A DNA stretch of 5,915 nucleotides from an uncultured bacterium. GTDB taxonomy: Bacteria > Edwardsbacteria > AC1 > EtOH8. Both the position numbers and the translations under genes were made by a program. The notes under the pieces are model-generated. The model was not told where the DNA came from and made no database searches. It saw only the letters and a program-made list of their open reading frames with translations. Shown here one piece after another: positions 1 through 5,915 of this stretch. Positions within the stretch are counted from its first letter, which is position 1; every line of letters starts with the position of its first letter. The DNA lies in NCBI GenBank assembly GCA_937958665.1, contig CALGNM010000354.1, positions 1 to 5,915 of the forward strand, in the 5' to 3' direction.

Positions 1-44
1 CACCGAGATCTACACTCTTTCCCTACACGACGCTCTTCCGATCT
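1..44 (+). other. Illumina TruSeq universal (P5) adapter remnant, not genomic
   Basis: These 44 bases match the 3' 44 bases of the 58-base Illumina universal adapter, ending in the characteristic GCTCTTCCGATCT. The match is recalled from the known adapter sequence and has no mismatch that I can see. Genomic sequence resumes at base 45, in the middle of an xerD codon. Read on the minus strand, the junction is insert followed by AGATCGGAAGAGC, as expected when a read runs through a short insert into the opposite adapter and is not trimmed. The segment has no biological meaning, but it supplies a false stop codon (bases 25-23) and six false residues to xerD. Confidence 0.98.
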
Positions 45-895
45 CGGTCCACGTGGGTATATATCTGGGTGGTGGAGATGTCGGCATGGCCCAGCATCTC
101 CTGAACCGAGCGCAGGTCGGCCCCGCCCTCCAGCAGGTGGGTGGCAAAGGAATGCCGCATGATATGGGGGTGCACCCGCTTTTTTATCCCGGCCTTCCGG
201 GCGTAGGCCTTGAGCAGTTTCCAGAATCCCATCCTGGACATCTTTCTTCCCCGGTTGTTCAGGAACAGCACGTCGCTGGGGTATTTTTGGGCCAGGGCCG
301 GGCGGGAGCCCTCCAGGTATCTTTCGGTCCAGTGCCGGGCGGTTTTCCCTATGGGCACCACCCGCTCCTTGGAGCCCTTCCCGAAGCAGCGGATGAAGCC
401 CTGGTCAAAGGCCAGGTCGGAACGCTTCAGGCCCAGCAGTTCGGAGATCCTCAGCCCGCAGGCGTAGATCACCTCCAGCATGGCCCGGTCCCGCAGGCCC
501 AAAGGGGTGGCCGAATCCGGCTGGGCCAGCAGGGCCTCCACCTCGGCCACCGTTAAAACCTCCGGCAGGCGCTTGGCCATTTTGGGGGAGTCCAGGCTCT
601 CGGTGGGGTCGCGGGGGCACAGCCCCTCGCCGGCCAGAAAGCGGTAGAAGCCCCGCAAAGACGAGATGTTCCGGGCCAGGCTGACGGGGGCCAGCCCGCA
701 CCCGGACAGCTGTTCAAGGAATTCTACGATGTGGCCCCGCTCGGCCCGGCAGGGATCGTCCAGCCCCTGCCCTTTCAGGAAGCCGGCGAATCTGGCCAGG
801 TCCCGGGAATAGGCCTCCAGGCTCAGGCGGGACAGCCCCCGCTCCACCGCCAGATGGCTTAAGTACCTCTCCAAAAATTCCTCTGCCCGGTTCAT
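45..895 (-). CDS. xerD: Site-specific tyrosine recombinase XerD, C-terminus cut off by adapter
   Basis: XerD acts with XerC at the dif site to resolve chromosome dimers before division, cleaving and rejoining DNA through a 3'-phosphotyrosine. The 284 genuine residues show the family layout. An N-terminal SAM-like core-binding domain (about 5-90) includes the stretch SLEAYSRDLARF. A catalytic domain follows (about 110-284). The whole active site is visible: R149 in GLRISELLGL, K173 in GKGSKERVVP, H244 and R247 in HPHIMRHSF, H270 in MLGH, and nucleophile Y279 in QIYTHV. This spacing is nearly identical to E. coli XerD (298 residues). The SPK..KRLPEVLT linker favours XerD over XerC. The reading frame runs to base 23, but residues 285-290 (DRKSVV) and the TAG stop come from the adapter, so the real gene should continue for about 14-15 residues. 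The start ATG (895-893) lies one base after the upstream stop, and no earlier in-frame start is plausible. Confidence 0.93.
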
Positions 896-896
896 C

Positions 897-3638
897 TCAG
901 CCGAAGGTTATCTCCTGTTCCGGATTCCCCTTCTCCGGGGCCGGCTTCAGCAGTGACTTGGGGGCCGGTGGCTTCAGCAGGCCCTTGGCCGGCGCGGCCG
1001 GCTCCTTCCTGGTCAGCGGGGCCGGGGCCGGATGGGCGGCCGGGGCCGGCTTGGCAAACGGATTCAGGGCCGGCTTAAGGGCCAGGGCCGGCTTGGCCGG
1101 GGGCCGCTCCTCCTGGCGCGGCGACAGCGGGGATGGCTTGGCGGACGGACGCAGGGGCGCCAGTTTGGGCTTGGCCGCCAGCGGCTCCGCCTGCCTGGGA
1201 AGGGAGGGGGGACGGAGATTGGGCTCTCTGGCCGGCTCCGGGGCGGGGGCCTCCGGCGGGGCCGGAGGCGCGTAAGGGGCGGCAACCGTTGGAGCTGGGG
1301 GCTGGGCGGCCGGCTGCGACAGGCCGGTCACCGGGCGGGCCTTGGCCTTGATCCGCAGGAAGGCCGCCTTCTCCTCCTCCTTGCGGCGGGCCTCCATCCT
1401 CTCCCGCTCCTCGCGTTCCCGCTGCAGGCGGGCCTCCTCCTGCTGCAGCAGGGCCACCTGCTGTTCCAGCTCTCCCAGCTCCTGCTTTTTATCGTCGATC
1501 TGGTTGATCAGGGCCATGATCTCCTGGTTGGCCTTTTCGGCGCTGGCTATCCTCTGGTTTATCGCCTCCTCCTCGGCCCGTTTCTTGGCCAGGCTGTTCT
1601 CCAGGCTGCGCAGCTGGCCCTGGTAATCCTGGACCCCGGACTGCAGCTGCTGTTCGCTCTGGCGCAGCTCCCCGACCGTGGCCTGCACCGCCTCCATCTC
1701 CTCCCTGAGCCCGACGATGCTGTTCCGGAGTTGCTCGGCCTCCCGGGCCAGATCCTGCTTCTGGGACATGAAATCCTGCAGCTCGGCCTTCTGCTTCTCC
1801 AGCTGGGCGATGGACTCCGAAAGCTGGCGGCTGTTCTCCTCCAGCCCGGCCTTCCGCTCCTCCAATGAGCCGACCTCTTTCTGGAAGCCCTCCAGCCTCT
1901 CCTGGTTCTGCCCGCATTCCCGGTCCAGCTGCTCCTTATGCTCCCTGACCCCGGCCAGCTCCCGCTCCAGGCCTTCCCGTTGCCCGGACAGCTCCTCCAC
2001 CTGGCGCCGGATGTCGTCCAGATGGCGGCCCTGTTCCTCCAGCTGCTTCAGGCTTTCCTCCAACTCCTTGCGCTCCCGGCCCAGGTTGTCGTTCTGCTCC
2101 TTGAGGCCGGCCTTTCTGTCCTCCAGCTCGGCCACCTTCTGGTTGAGCTTCTCCTCCTTGCGGGTCAGCTTCTGCAAAGCCTCCTCCAGCTCGCTCTGGC
2201 GTCCGGCCAGCTCGGGCACCTTCTCCTCGGCGGTCAGGATCTGGGTGTTCAGGTCGTCCCGCCGGGCCTCGGCCTCGGCGATCTGCTGTTTCAGGCTGGA
2301 CAGGCTGGATTCCAGCTGGCGAATGGCCTCGATCTCGTGCTGTTTCTGGGCCTCCACCTTGTCCAGCTCGGCCACCCGGGCCTCCCGTTCGGCGATGGAC
2401 GCCTCCAATTCATTGATCTTGGCTTCGGTCTGCTGCTGGGTTTCCTTGGCTTGGGCCAGCTGGTCCCTCACCTCCTGCAGTAACTTGGCAGCCGACTCCT
2501 GCTCCTCGGCCTTGATGTCCAAATCCAGCCCCATCTCCTCCAGCCGGGCCTGCTTCTCTGACAGTTCCTGCCTGACCGCCTCCAGGTCCTTGGTTGCCTG
2601 CTCCATCTGCTGGCGGGCGTCGTGGATCTCCTTGGCCACCGCCTGGAGCTTGCCCTCCGATTCCTGGAGGCCTCCGGCCAGGGCCTCGACCTTGGTGGTC
2701 AGGTTGGATTCCTGCTGGGCCAGCCCGGCTATCCGGGCCTTGATGGCATCCTCCTCCTTCTTGAGGGCCTCGTGGCGCTCCACCACCTGGGCCTCGGAGC
2801 TCCGGATCTCGGCGATCCCCTTCTCCAAATCTTCCCGCTGGTCGGCCAGCTGTTTGACCGCCCCCTCCAGCTCCTGGGACTCGGCCCGGAACTTGTCCCG
2901 CTGGGCCTCCAGCTCGCCCTTCTCCTGCTCGGCCACCGTCAGGTCGGAGAGGATCTGGGCCTGCTGGTCCTGGGCCTGGTCGATGGCGGCCTGCAGCTCG
3001 GCCTGCCGGGCCTCCAGGGTCTTGACCTTTTCCGACAGCGCCCCCTCCTGTTCCTGAAGTCCCTTTATTTTCTGCTGGAACTCGGCGGTGGTTTTCTCCT
3101 GGTCGGCGAACTGCCGGGCCACGGCCGCCCCTTCCTCCCTTTTGTGGGCTATCTCCTTCTCCAGCCCCTCCAGCTCCGCCTTCCACTTGTCCGCCTGGCT
3201 CCTGGCCTCGATGGCCTGCTGTTCCAGGGCCAAAATCTCCGACTGGAGCGACTGGCTCTTCTCCAGGGCGGCCTCGGCCGCCTTTTTGGCCTCCTCCATC
3301 TGCTGGTTGGCGCTCATCAGCTCGGCCCGCTTCTCCCAGATCTTGGTGGCCAGGTTGGAGTCCTCCCTGGAGCGCTCGTCCAGCTTCTTGTTGACCTCGT
3401 CCAGCTTGGCCCGGGCCTCGTCCATCCGCTGGGACATCGACATCTCCTCGCCCAGCGAATCGGCCAGTCGGGTGTCGATCTCATCCAGGGTCTTCTTCCG
3501 CTCGGCTATCAGCTGGTCCAGCGAGGTGTAGCTGCGCCGCCCCTGCTCCACCTGGGCGATCACCTCCGCCTCCTCCTTCTTCATCTGCTCCAGCGGATGG
3601 GCCGGGGTTTTCTCATCCTTCTTCTTGGCGAACAACAT
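897..3638 (-). CDS. Large coiled-coil protein with Pro/Ala/Lys-rich basic tail, function unknown
   Basis: This complete gene encodes 913 residues that I cannot assign to a named family. Residues about 16-768 are almost continuous heptad-type sequence rich in Glu, Gln, Lys, Leu and Ala (for example LEELEEQ-like and LEKQKAEL segments). The only proline there is P475, in EEKVPELAG. Residues about 769-913 switch abruptly to a disordered, basic tail of Pro, Ala and Lys, including the near-repeat LLKPPAPK/LLKPAPEK at 887-903. There is one cysteine (C575). I see no signal peptide, membrane segment, Walker A or ABC signature, or SMC hinge, so it is probably cytoplasmic and is not a true SMC or Rad50 ATPase. 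Database hits to SMC, myosin or 'chromosome segregation protein' names would be expected from composition alone. ATG at 3638-3636 is supported by GGAGG nine bases upstream. It lies 46 bases after the acyl-CoA synthetase and one base before xerD. A scaffold or chromosome/cytoskeleton-linked role is possible but unproven. Confidence 0.9.
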   Translation of the reverse strand: MLFAKKKDEKTPAHPLEQMKKEEAEVIAQVEQGRRSYTSLDQLIAERKKTLDEIDTRLADSLGEEMSMSQRMDEARAKLDEVNKKLDERSREDSNLATKIWEKRAELMSANQQMEEAKKAAEAALEKSQSLQSEILALEQQAIEARSQADKWKAELEGLEKEIAHKREEGAAVARQFADQEKTTAEFQQKIKGLQEQEGALSEKVKTLEARQAELQAAIDQAQDQQAQILSDLTVAEQEKGELEAQRDKFRAESQELEGAVKQLADQREDLEKGIAEIRSSEAQVVERHEALKKEEDAIKARIAGLAQQESNLTTKVEALAGGLQESEGKLQAVAKEIHDARQQMEQATKDLEAVRQELSEKQARLEEMGLDLDIKAEEQESAAKLLQEVRDQLAQAKETQQQTEAKINELEASIAEREARVAELDKVEAQKQHEIEAIRQLESSLSSLKQQIAEAEARRDDLNTQILTAEEKVPELAGRQSELEEALQKLTRKEEKLNQKVAELEDRKAGLKEQNDNLGRERKELEESLKQLEEQGRHLDDIRRQVEELSGQREGLERELAGVREHKEQLDRECGQNQERLEGFQKEVGSLEERKAGLEENSRQLSESIAQLEKQKAELQDFMSQKQDLAREAEQLRNSIVGLREEMEAVQATVGELRQSEQQLQSGVQDYQGQLRSLENSLAKKRAEEEAINQRIASAEKANQEIMALINQIDDKKQELGELEQQVALLQQEEARLQREREERERMEARRKEEEKAAFLRIKAKARPVTGLSQPAAQPPAPTVAAPYAPPAPPEAPAPEPAREPNLRPPSLPRQAEPLAAKPKLAPLRPSAKPSPLSPRQEERPPAKPALALKPALNPFAKPAPAAHPAPAPLTRKEPAAPAKGLLKPPAPKSLLKPAPEKGNPEQEITFG
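911..915 (-). promoter_or_regulatory. Weak, distant Shine-Dalgarno-like site for xerD
   Basis: On the minus strand GGAGA lies 15 bases before the xerD ATG, inside the last codons of the coiled-coil gene. This is longer than the usual 5-9 base spacing. No better purine tract is seen closer to the start. With the TGA-G-ATG junction, this suggests xerD is translated largely by ribosomes finishing the upstream gene. The coupling is inferred, not shown. Confidence 0.35.
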
Positions 3639-3647
3639 GGCTTTCTG

Positions 3648-3652
3648 CCTCC
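3648..3652 (-). promoter_or_regulatory. Shine-Dalgarno site of the coiled-coil gene
   Basis: On the minus strand GGAGG is followed by nine bases (CAGAAAGCC) and then the ATG at 3638-3636. It is a perfect anti-Shine-Dalgarno complement at workable spacing and fixes the start codon. It lies in the 46-base gap (3639-3684) after the acyl-CoA synthetase. I see neither a hairpin terminator nor a convincing promoter in that gap, so the two genes are probably cotranscribed. Confidence 0.75.
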
Positions 3653-3684
3653 GATATTTTGGAGATTCTTATTATCCGGGATGG

Positions 3685-5401
3685 TCAGACGTTGACCTTC
3701 TTGCCCACGAACAGGTAGCGCTTGATCTTGCGGGTGGTGGTCTTGGGGAACTCCTCCTCCCGGAGCGAGAAATGCTTGACCCGCTTGTAGTCGGCCAGGT
3801 GGCCGCACTGATGGCGGACCTCCTCCTTGATGATCTTTTCGATCTGGGCGGTGTCCATGGTCAGCTTGTGCTTGGCGGCATGCTCGTCCAGGGCCTCGAA
3901 GCTGGGGTAGATGATGGCATGGACCTCCTCCCGGCCGGTCTGGGGGTTCTGCTCCCCGATCACCAGCACCTCGGCGATGAACTGGCTGTTAAGCAGCTGG
4001 GCCTCCACCTCCTCGGGGTAGATGTTCTTGCCGGCCGCCGACACTATCAGGTTCTTGGCCCGCCCGGTGATGTACAGGCAGCCCCGCTTATCGATATAGC
4101 CCAGGTCGCCGGTATAAAGCCAGCCGTCCCTGATCGCCGCTTCGGTGGCCTTGGGGTTCTTGTAATAGCCCAGCATCACGTTGGGCCCACGGGCCGCTAT
4201 CTCCCCGATGCCGTTGGCGTCGGGATCCACGATCTTCAGCTCCACGCAGGTTACGGGGGCGCCCACCGAGGCATGGTCCGGGTTGTCCACCGTATTGATG
4301 GTCAGCACCGGGGCCGATTCGGTCAGGCCGTAGCCCTGGATTATCTGGAAGCCCAGGGTCTCGAAGCCCCGCCCCACCTCCGGGCTGAGGGCCGCCCCGC
4401 CCGAAACGAACAGCCTCAGGGTGGACAGGCCGGCCTTCTCCCGCAGGGACTTGAACACCTGGCCGCCGGCCCTTTTCCCGGTGATGGTCTTGATGGACCG
4501 GACCAGGCCGTTGGAGGTGGAGAAGGCCATCCGGGTGAGCAGGGGCTTCTCCTTGACCGCCCGCACGATCCCCTGGTACATCTTCTCGTAGAGCAGGGGC
4601 ACCCCCACCATCATGGTGGCCCGGCTGTCCCGGATGTCGTTGATGATGTCCCGGGACTTCAGGGATTGGGCGTAGGTGATGGTGGCCCCCACGTAAAGCG
4701 GCACCAGCATTCCGCAGGTGGCCTCGAAGGTATGGTGCAGGGGCAGCACCGAGATGAAGTTGTCGTGGTGGTCGTACTGGAACACCTGATAGGCGCTGTC
4801 CACGTCGGACATGATGTTCTTGTGGGACAGCATCACCCCCTTGGACTGCCCGGTGGTCCCGGAGGTGTAGATGATGGCCGCCAGGTCGTCCAGCTGCACC
4901 TGCCGTTTCAGGGTCTTGGGCTCGGGGGTCTCGTACAGGGCCGACAGGTTGTTCATGGGCAGGATATGCTTCAGGCCGGCCAGCCTGGCGGTGGCCTCCT
5001 CCACCGTCTCCCGGAAACTGGGGGTGGCGATCAAGGCCACCGCCTCCGAGTCGGTGAGGATGTGGCGGATCTCCTGGCTCTTGAGCTGGGTGTCCAGCGG
5101 CACCAGCACCGCCCCCAGGCTGGCCACCGCCATGTAGCTCTCCACCCACTCCGGGCAGTTCTCTCCGATCAGCGCCACCCGGTCGCCGAATTTGATTCCC
5201 TTGAGGGACAGCCCGGCGGCCAGCTGTTCCGCCCGCTCCTTGAGGTCCCGGTAGCTGACCTTGTAGAAATCGCCCCCCCCGCCGGATCTGCAGGGCGGTC
5301 TGGTGGGGATAGAGCCCGGCCGAGCGGGCCAGCATCCCCTTGATGGTGATCAGCCCCAGTCCCTCCCTGACCGGATAATGCCGGTCGCTGTAGTTCTCCA
5401 T
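3685..5401 (-). CDS. AMP-forming long-chain fatty acyl-CoA synthetase, interrupted by a one-base frameshift
   Basis: The enzyme activates a fatty acid with ATP to acyl-AMP and then forms acyl-CoA, feeding lipid synthesis or degradation. The frame opening at ATG 5401 (MENYSDRHYP...) runs 43 residues to a run of eight G (5280-5273), and all later family sequence is in another frame to the TGA at 3687-3685. Dropping one G gives a continuous 571-residue protein reading ...QIRRGGDFYKVSYRDL..., a normal length and sequence for the family. In that numbering the ANL motifs are present: P-loop YTSGTTGQSKG (178-188), PLHHTFE (about 220-226), QGYGLTES (355-362), GWLYTGDLG (426-434), GRAKNLIVS (446-454) and the C-terminal lysine region TTTRKIKR (554-561, catalytic K558). 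The substrate chain length cannot be read from sequence. As written, only a 497-residue product from GTG 5178 could be made, lacking part of the N-terminal domain. A sequencing or assembly error is likelier than a dead gene, because everything downstream is intact. It starts 27 bases after the M50 gene. Confidence 0.9.
5273..5280 (-). other. Homopolymer of eight G (minus strand) that breaks the acyl-CoA synthetase frame
   Basis: Eight consecutive C on the plus strand (G on the coding strand) sit exactly where the two halves of the acyl-CoA synthetase change frame. With seven G the codons read CGG GGG GGC GAT TTC TAC (RGGDFY) and join the halves. With eight they read CGG GGG GGG CGA (RGGR), and family similarity is lost. 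The site is therefore a single-base insertion, either an error or a length-variable tract. Confidence 0.88.
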
Positions 5402-5408
5402 GCCCTTT

Positions 5409-5414
5409 CCCCCC
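5409..5414 (-). promoter_or_regulatory. Shine-Dalgarno-like G-tract of the acyl-CoA synthetase
   Basis: On the minus strand GGGGGG is followed by AAAGGGC and then ATG at 5401-5399, a spacing of seven bases. This favours the ATG over the in-frame TTG at 5416-5414, which has no purine tract upstream and would overlap the ribosome site itself. Confidence 0.55.
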
Positions 5415-5428
5415 AATCTATTGGTTGA

Positions 5429-5915
5429 TCAGATAAAGCCGAACAACCCCGGTCCGGCCAGGACCCGGGCCAGCCACGAGGCTGGCAGCAGCAGATAACT
5501 CAGGATGTTTATCCGGGTGACCTGCATGAGAATTATCAGCCCGATGAAGATGAACATGCCGTATTTTTCCAGGCGCAGGTAGCGCAGCGACAGCTGGCCC
5601 GGCAGCAGGCCGGCCACCACCTTGGAGCCGTCCAGCGGCGGTATGGGCAGCAGGTTGAAGACCGCCAGCACCGAATTGGCCAGCACCAGATAGAACAGGA
5701 CCATCATCACCGGATAAAGCAGGGTGCCCGGCCCCTGGTAGCCGGGGTACAACAGTCGGAACAGCAGTCCGCTGGCCAACCCCAGGGCCAGATTGCTGGC
5801 CGGCCCGGCCAGCGACACCCAGATCATGTCCCGCTTGGGGTTTTTCAGGGCCATGAAATTTACCGGCACCGGCTTGGCCCAGCCGAACACGAAGGGGCCG
5901 ATAAAAAAGGTGACG
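5429..5915 (-). CDS. Site-2 protease family (M50) membrane protein, N-terminus beyond the window
   Basis: This is a partial gene whose last 161 codons are visible, reading in frame to the window edge (VTFFIGPFVFGWAKPVPV...). Site-2 proteases are membrane-embedded zinc metalloproteases that cut substrates within the bilayer. Visible family features, numbered from the window edge, are GWAKPVPV (11-18) with NPKRD (25-29), the AGPASN segment (36-41), and NLLPIPPLDG (87-96), whose Asp95 is the expected third zinc ligand. Hydrophobic segments lie at about 31-55, 66-86 and 118-132. The HExxH zinc motif normally precedes GWAKPVPV by some tens of residues and should lie beyond base 5915, so catalytic competence cannot be judged. 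The short form without a PDZ domain resembles the small YwhC/Rip-type branch rather than RseP, and its substrate is unknown. The GTG at 5890 is an internal valine, not the start. The TGA (5431-5429) is 27 bases before the acyl-CoA synthetase, consistent with one operon. Confidence 0.88.
   Translation of the reverse strand, partial: VTFFIGPFVFGWAKPVPVNFMALKNPKRDMIWVSLAGPASNLALGLASGLLFRLLYPGYQGPGTLLYPVMMVLFYLVLANSVLAVFNLLPIPPLDGSKVVAGLLPGQLSLRYLRLEKYGMFIFIGLIILMQVTRINILSYLLLPASWLARVLAGPGLFGFI

Noticed and set aside
1678-3057. A 459-codon plus-strand frame, and others such as 2622-3695, opposite the coiled-coil gene
   Set aside because: These are Ser/Cys/Trp- or Leu/Gly-rich shadows of repetitive Glu, Gln and Leu codons. 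They have no domain, and the minus-strand gene has the good ribosome site and gene spacing.
1400-3500. Apparent DNA repeats (recurring CTCCAGCTCGGCC-like words)
   Set aside because: They are irregularly spaced and follow from repeated Leu-Glu-Glu-Leu heptads in high-GC codons. They are not a repeat array, CRISPR or tandem duplication.
897-3638. Naming the coiled-coil gene an SMC or chromosome-segregation ATPase
   Set aside because: There is no Walker A, Walker B, ABC signature or hinge. Similarity to SMC proteins would come from coil composition alone.
3639-3684. Possible terminator or promoter in the largest intergenic gap
   Set aside because: I found no GC-rich inverted repeat followed by T, and no convincing -35/-10 pair. 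Only the ribosome site is supportable.
5176-5178. GTG at 5178 as the true start of the acyl-CoA synthetase
   Set aside because: It lies inside the conserved family segment GDRVALIGEN. Upstream sequence in the same frame (DFYKVSYRDLKERAEQLAAG) is clearly family-like, and the rest of the N-terminus is recovered by correcting one base.
3625-5343. A 572-codon open frame on the plus strand, opposite the acyl-CoA synthetase
   Set aside because: It mirrors an enzyme with all family motifs on the minus strand. The product is a Gly/His/Leu-rich composition typical of antisense frames in GC-rich DNA, with no recognisable domain.
5414-5416. TTG at 5416 as start of the acyl-CoA synthetase
   Set aside because: It is a rare start with no purine tract upstream, and it overlaps the G-tract that serves the ATG at 5401.
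5888-5890. GTG at 5890 as start of the M50 protein
   Set aside because: The frame stays open to the window edge with family-like sequence (VTFFIGPF), so this is an internal valine and the gene is truncated by the window.

Overview
The window is a high-GC bacterial stretch (clearly GC-rich by eye, with GC-heavy third codon positions). It carries four genes, all on the minus strand and packed head to tail, so transcription runs from base 5915 towards base 1. It is most likely a contig end from a short-read assembly of an uncultivated bacterium. Purine-rich Shine-Dalgarno sites and gaps of 1 to 46 bases show ordinary bacterial operon organisation. I cannot place the organism below the level of bacteria.

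In transcription order the genes are: (1) the C-terminal 161 residues of a membrane-embedded site-2-protease-like (M50) protein, whose start lies beyond base 5915; (2) an AMP-forming long-chain fatty acyl-CoA synthetase, interrupted near its start by a one-base frameshift in a run of eight G/C (5273-5280); (3) a 913-residue protein made of about 745 residues of nearly proline-free coiled coil followed by a Pro/Ala/Lys-rich basic tail, which I do not recognise as any named family; (4) xerD, a site-specific tyrosine recombinase that begins one base after the coiled-coil stop codon.

Bases 1-44 are not genomic. They match the last 44 bases of the Illumina TruSeq universal (P5) adapter. The apparent stop codon and last six residues of XerD are adapter-encoded, and about 14-15 genuine C-terminal residues are missing. 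This also suggests the assembly was not thoroughly trimmed or polished, which is relevant to the frameshift in the acyl-CoA synthetase.

The genes do not form one obvious pathway. The first two act at or near the membrane (intramembrane proteolysis, fatty-acid activation). The last two sit in a TGA-G-ATG arrangement that suggests translational coupling. The least ordinary element is the long coiled-coil protein with no ATPase head, placed directly upstream of the chromosome-dimer-resolution recombinase. I see no RNA gene, CRISPR array, mobile element or terminator in the window.
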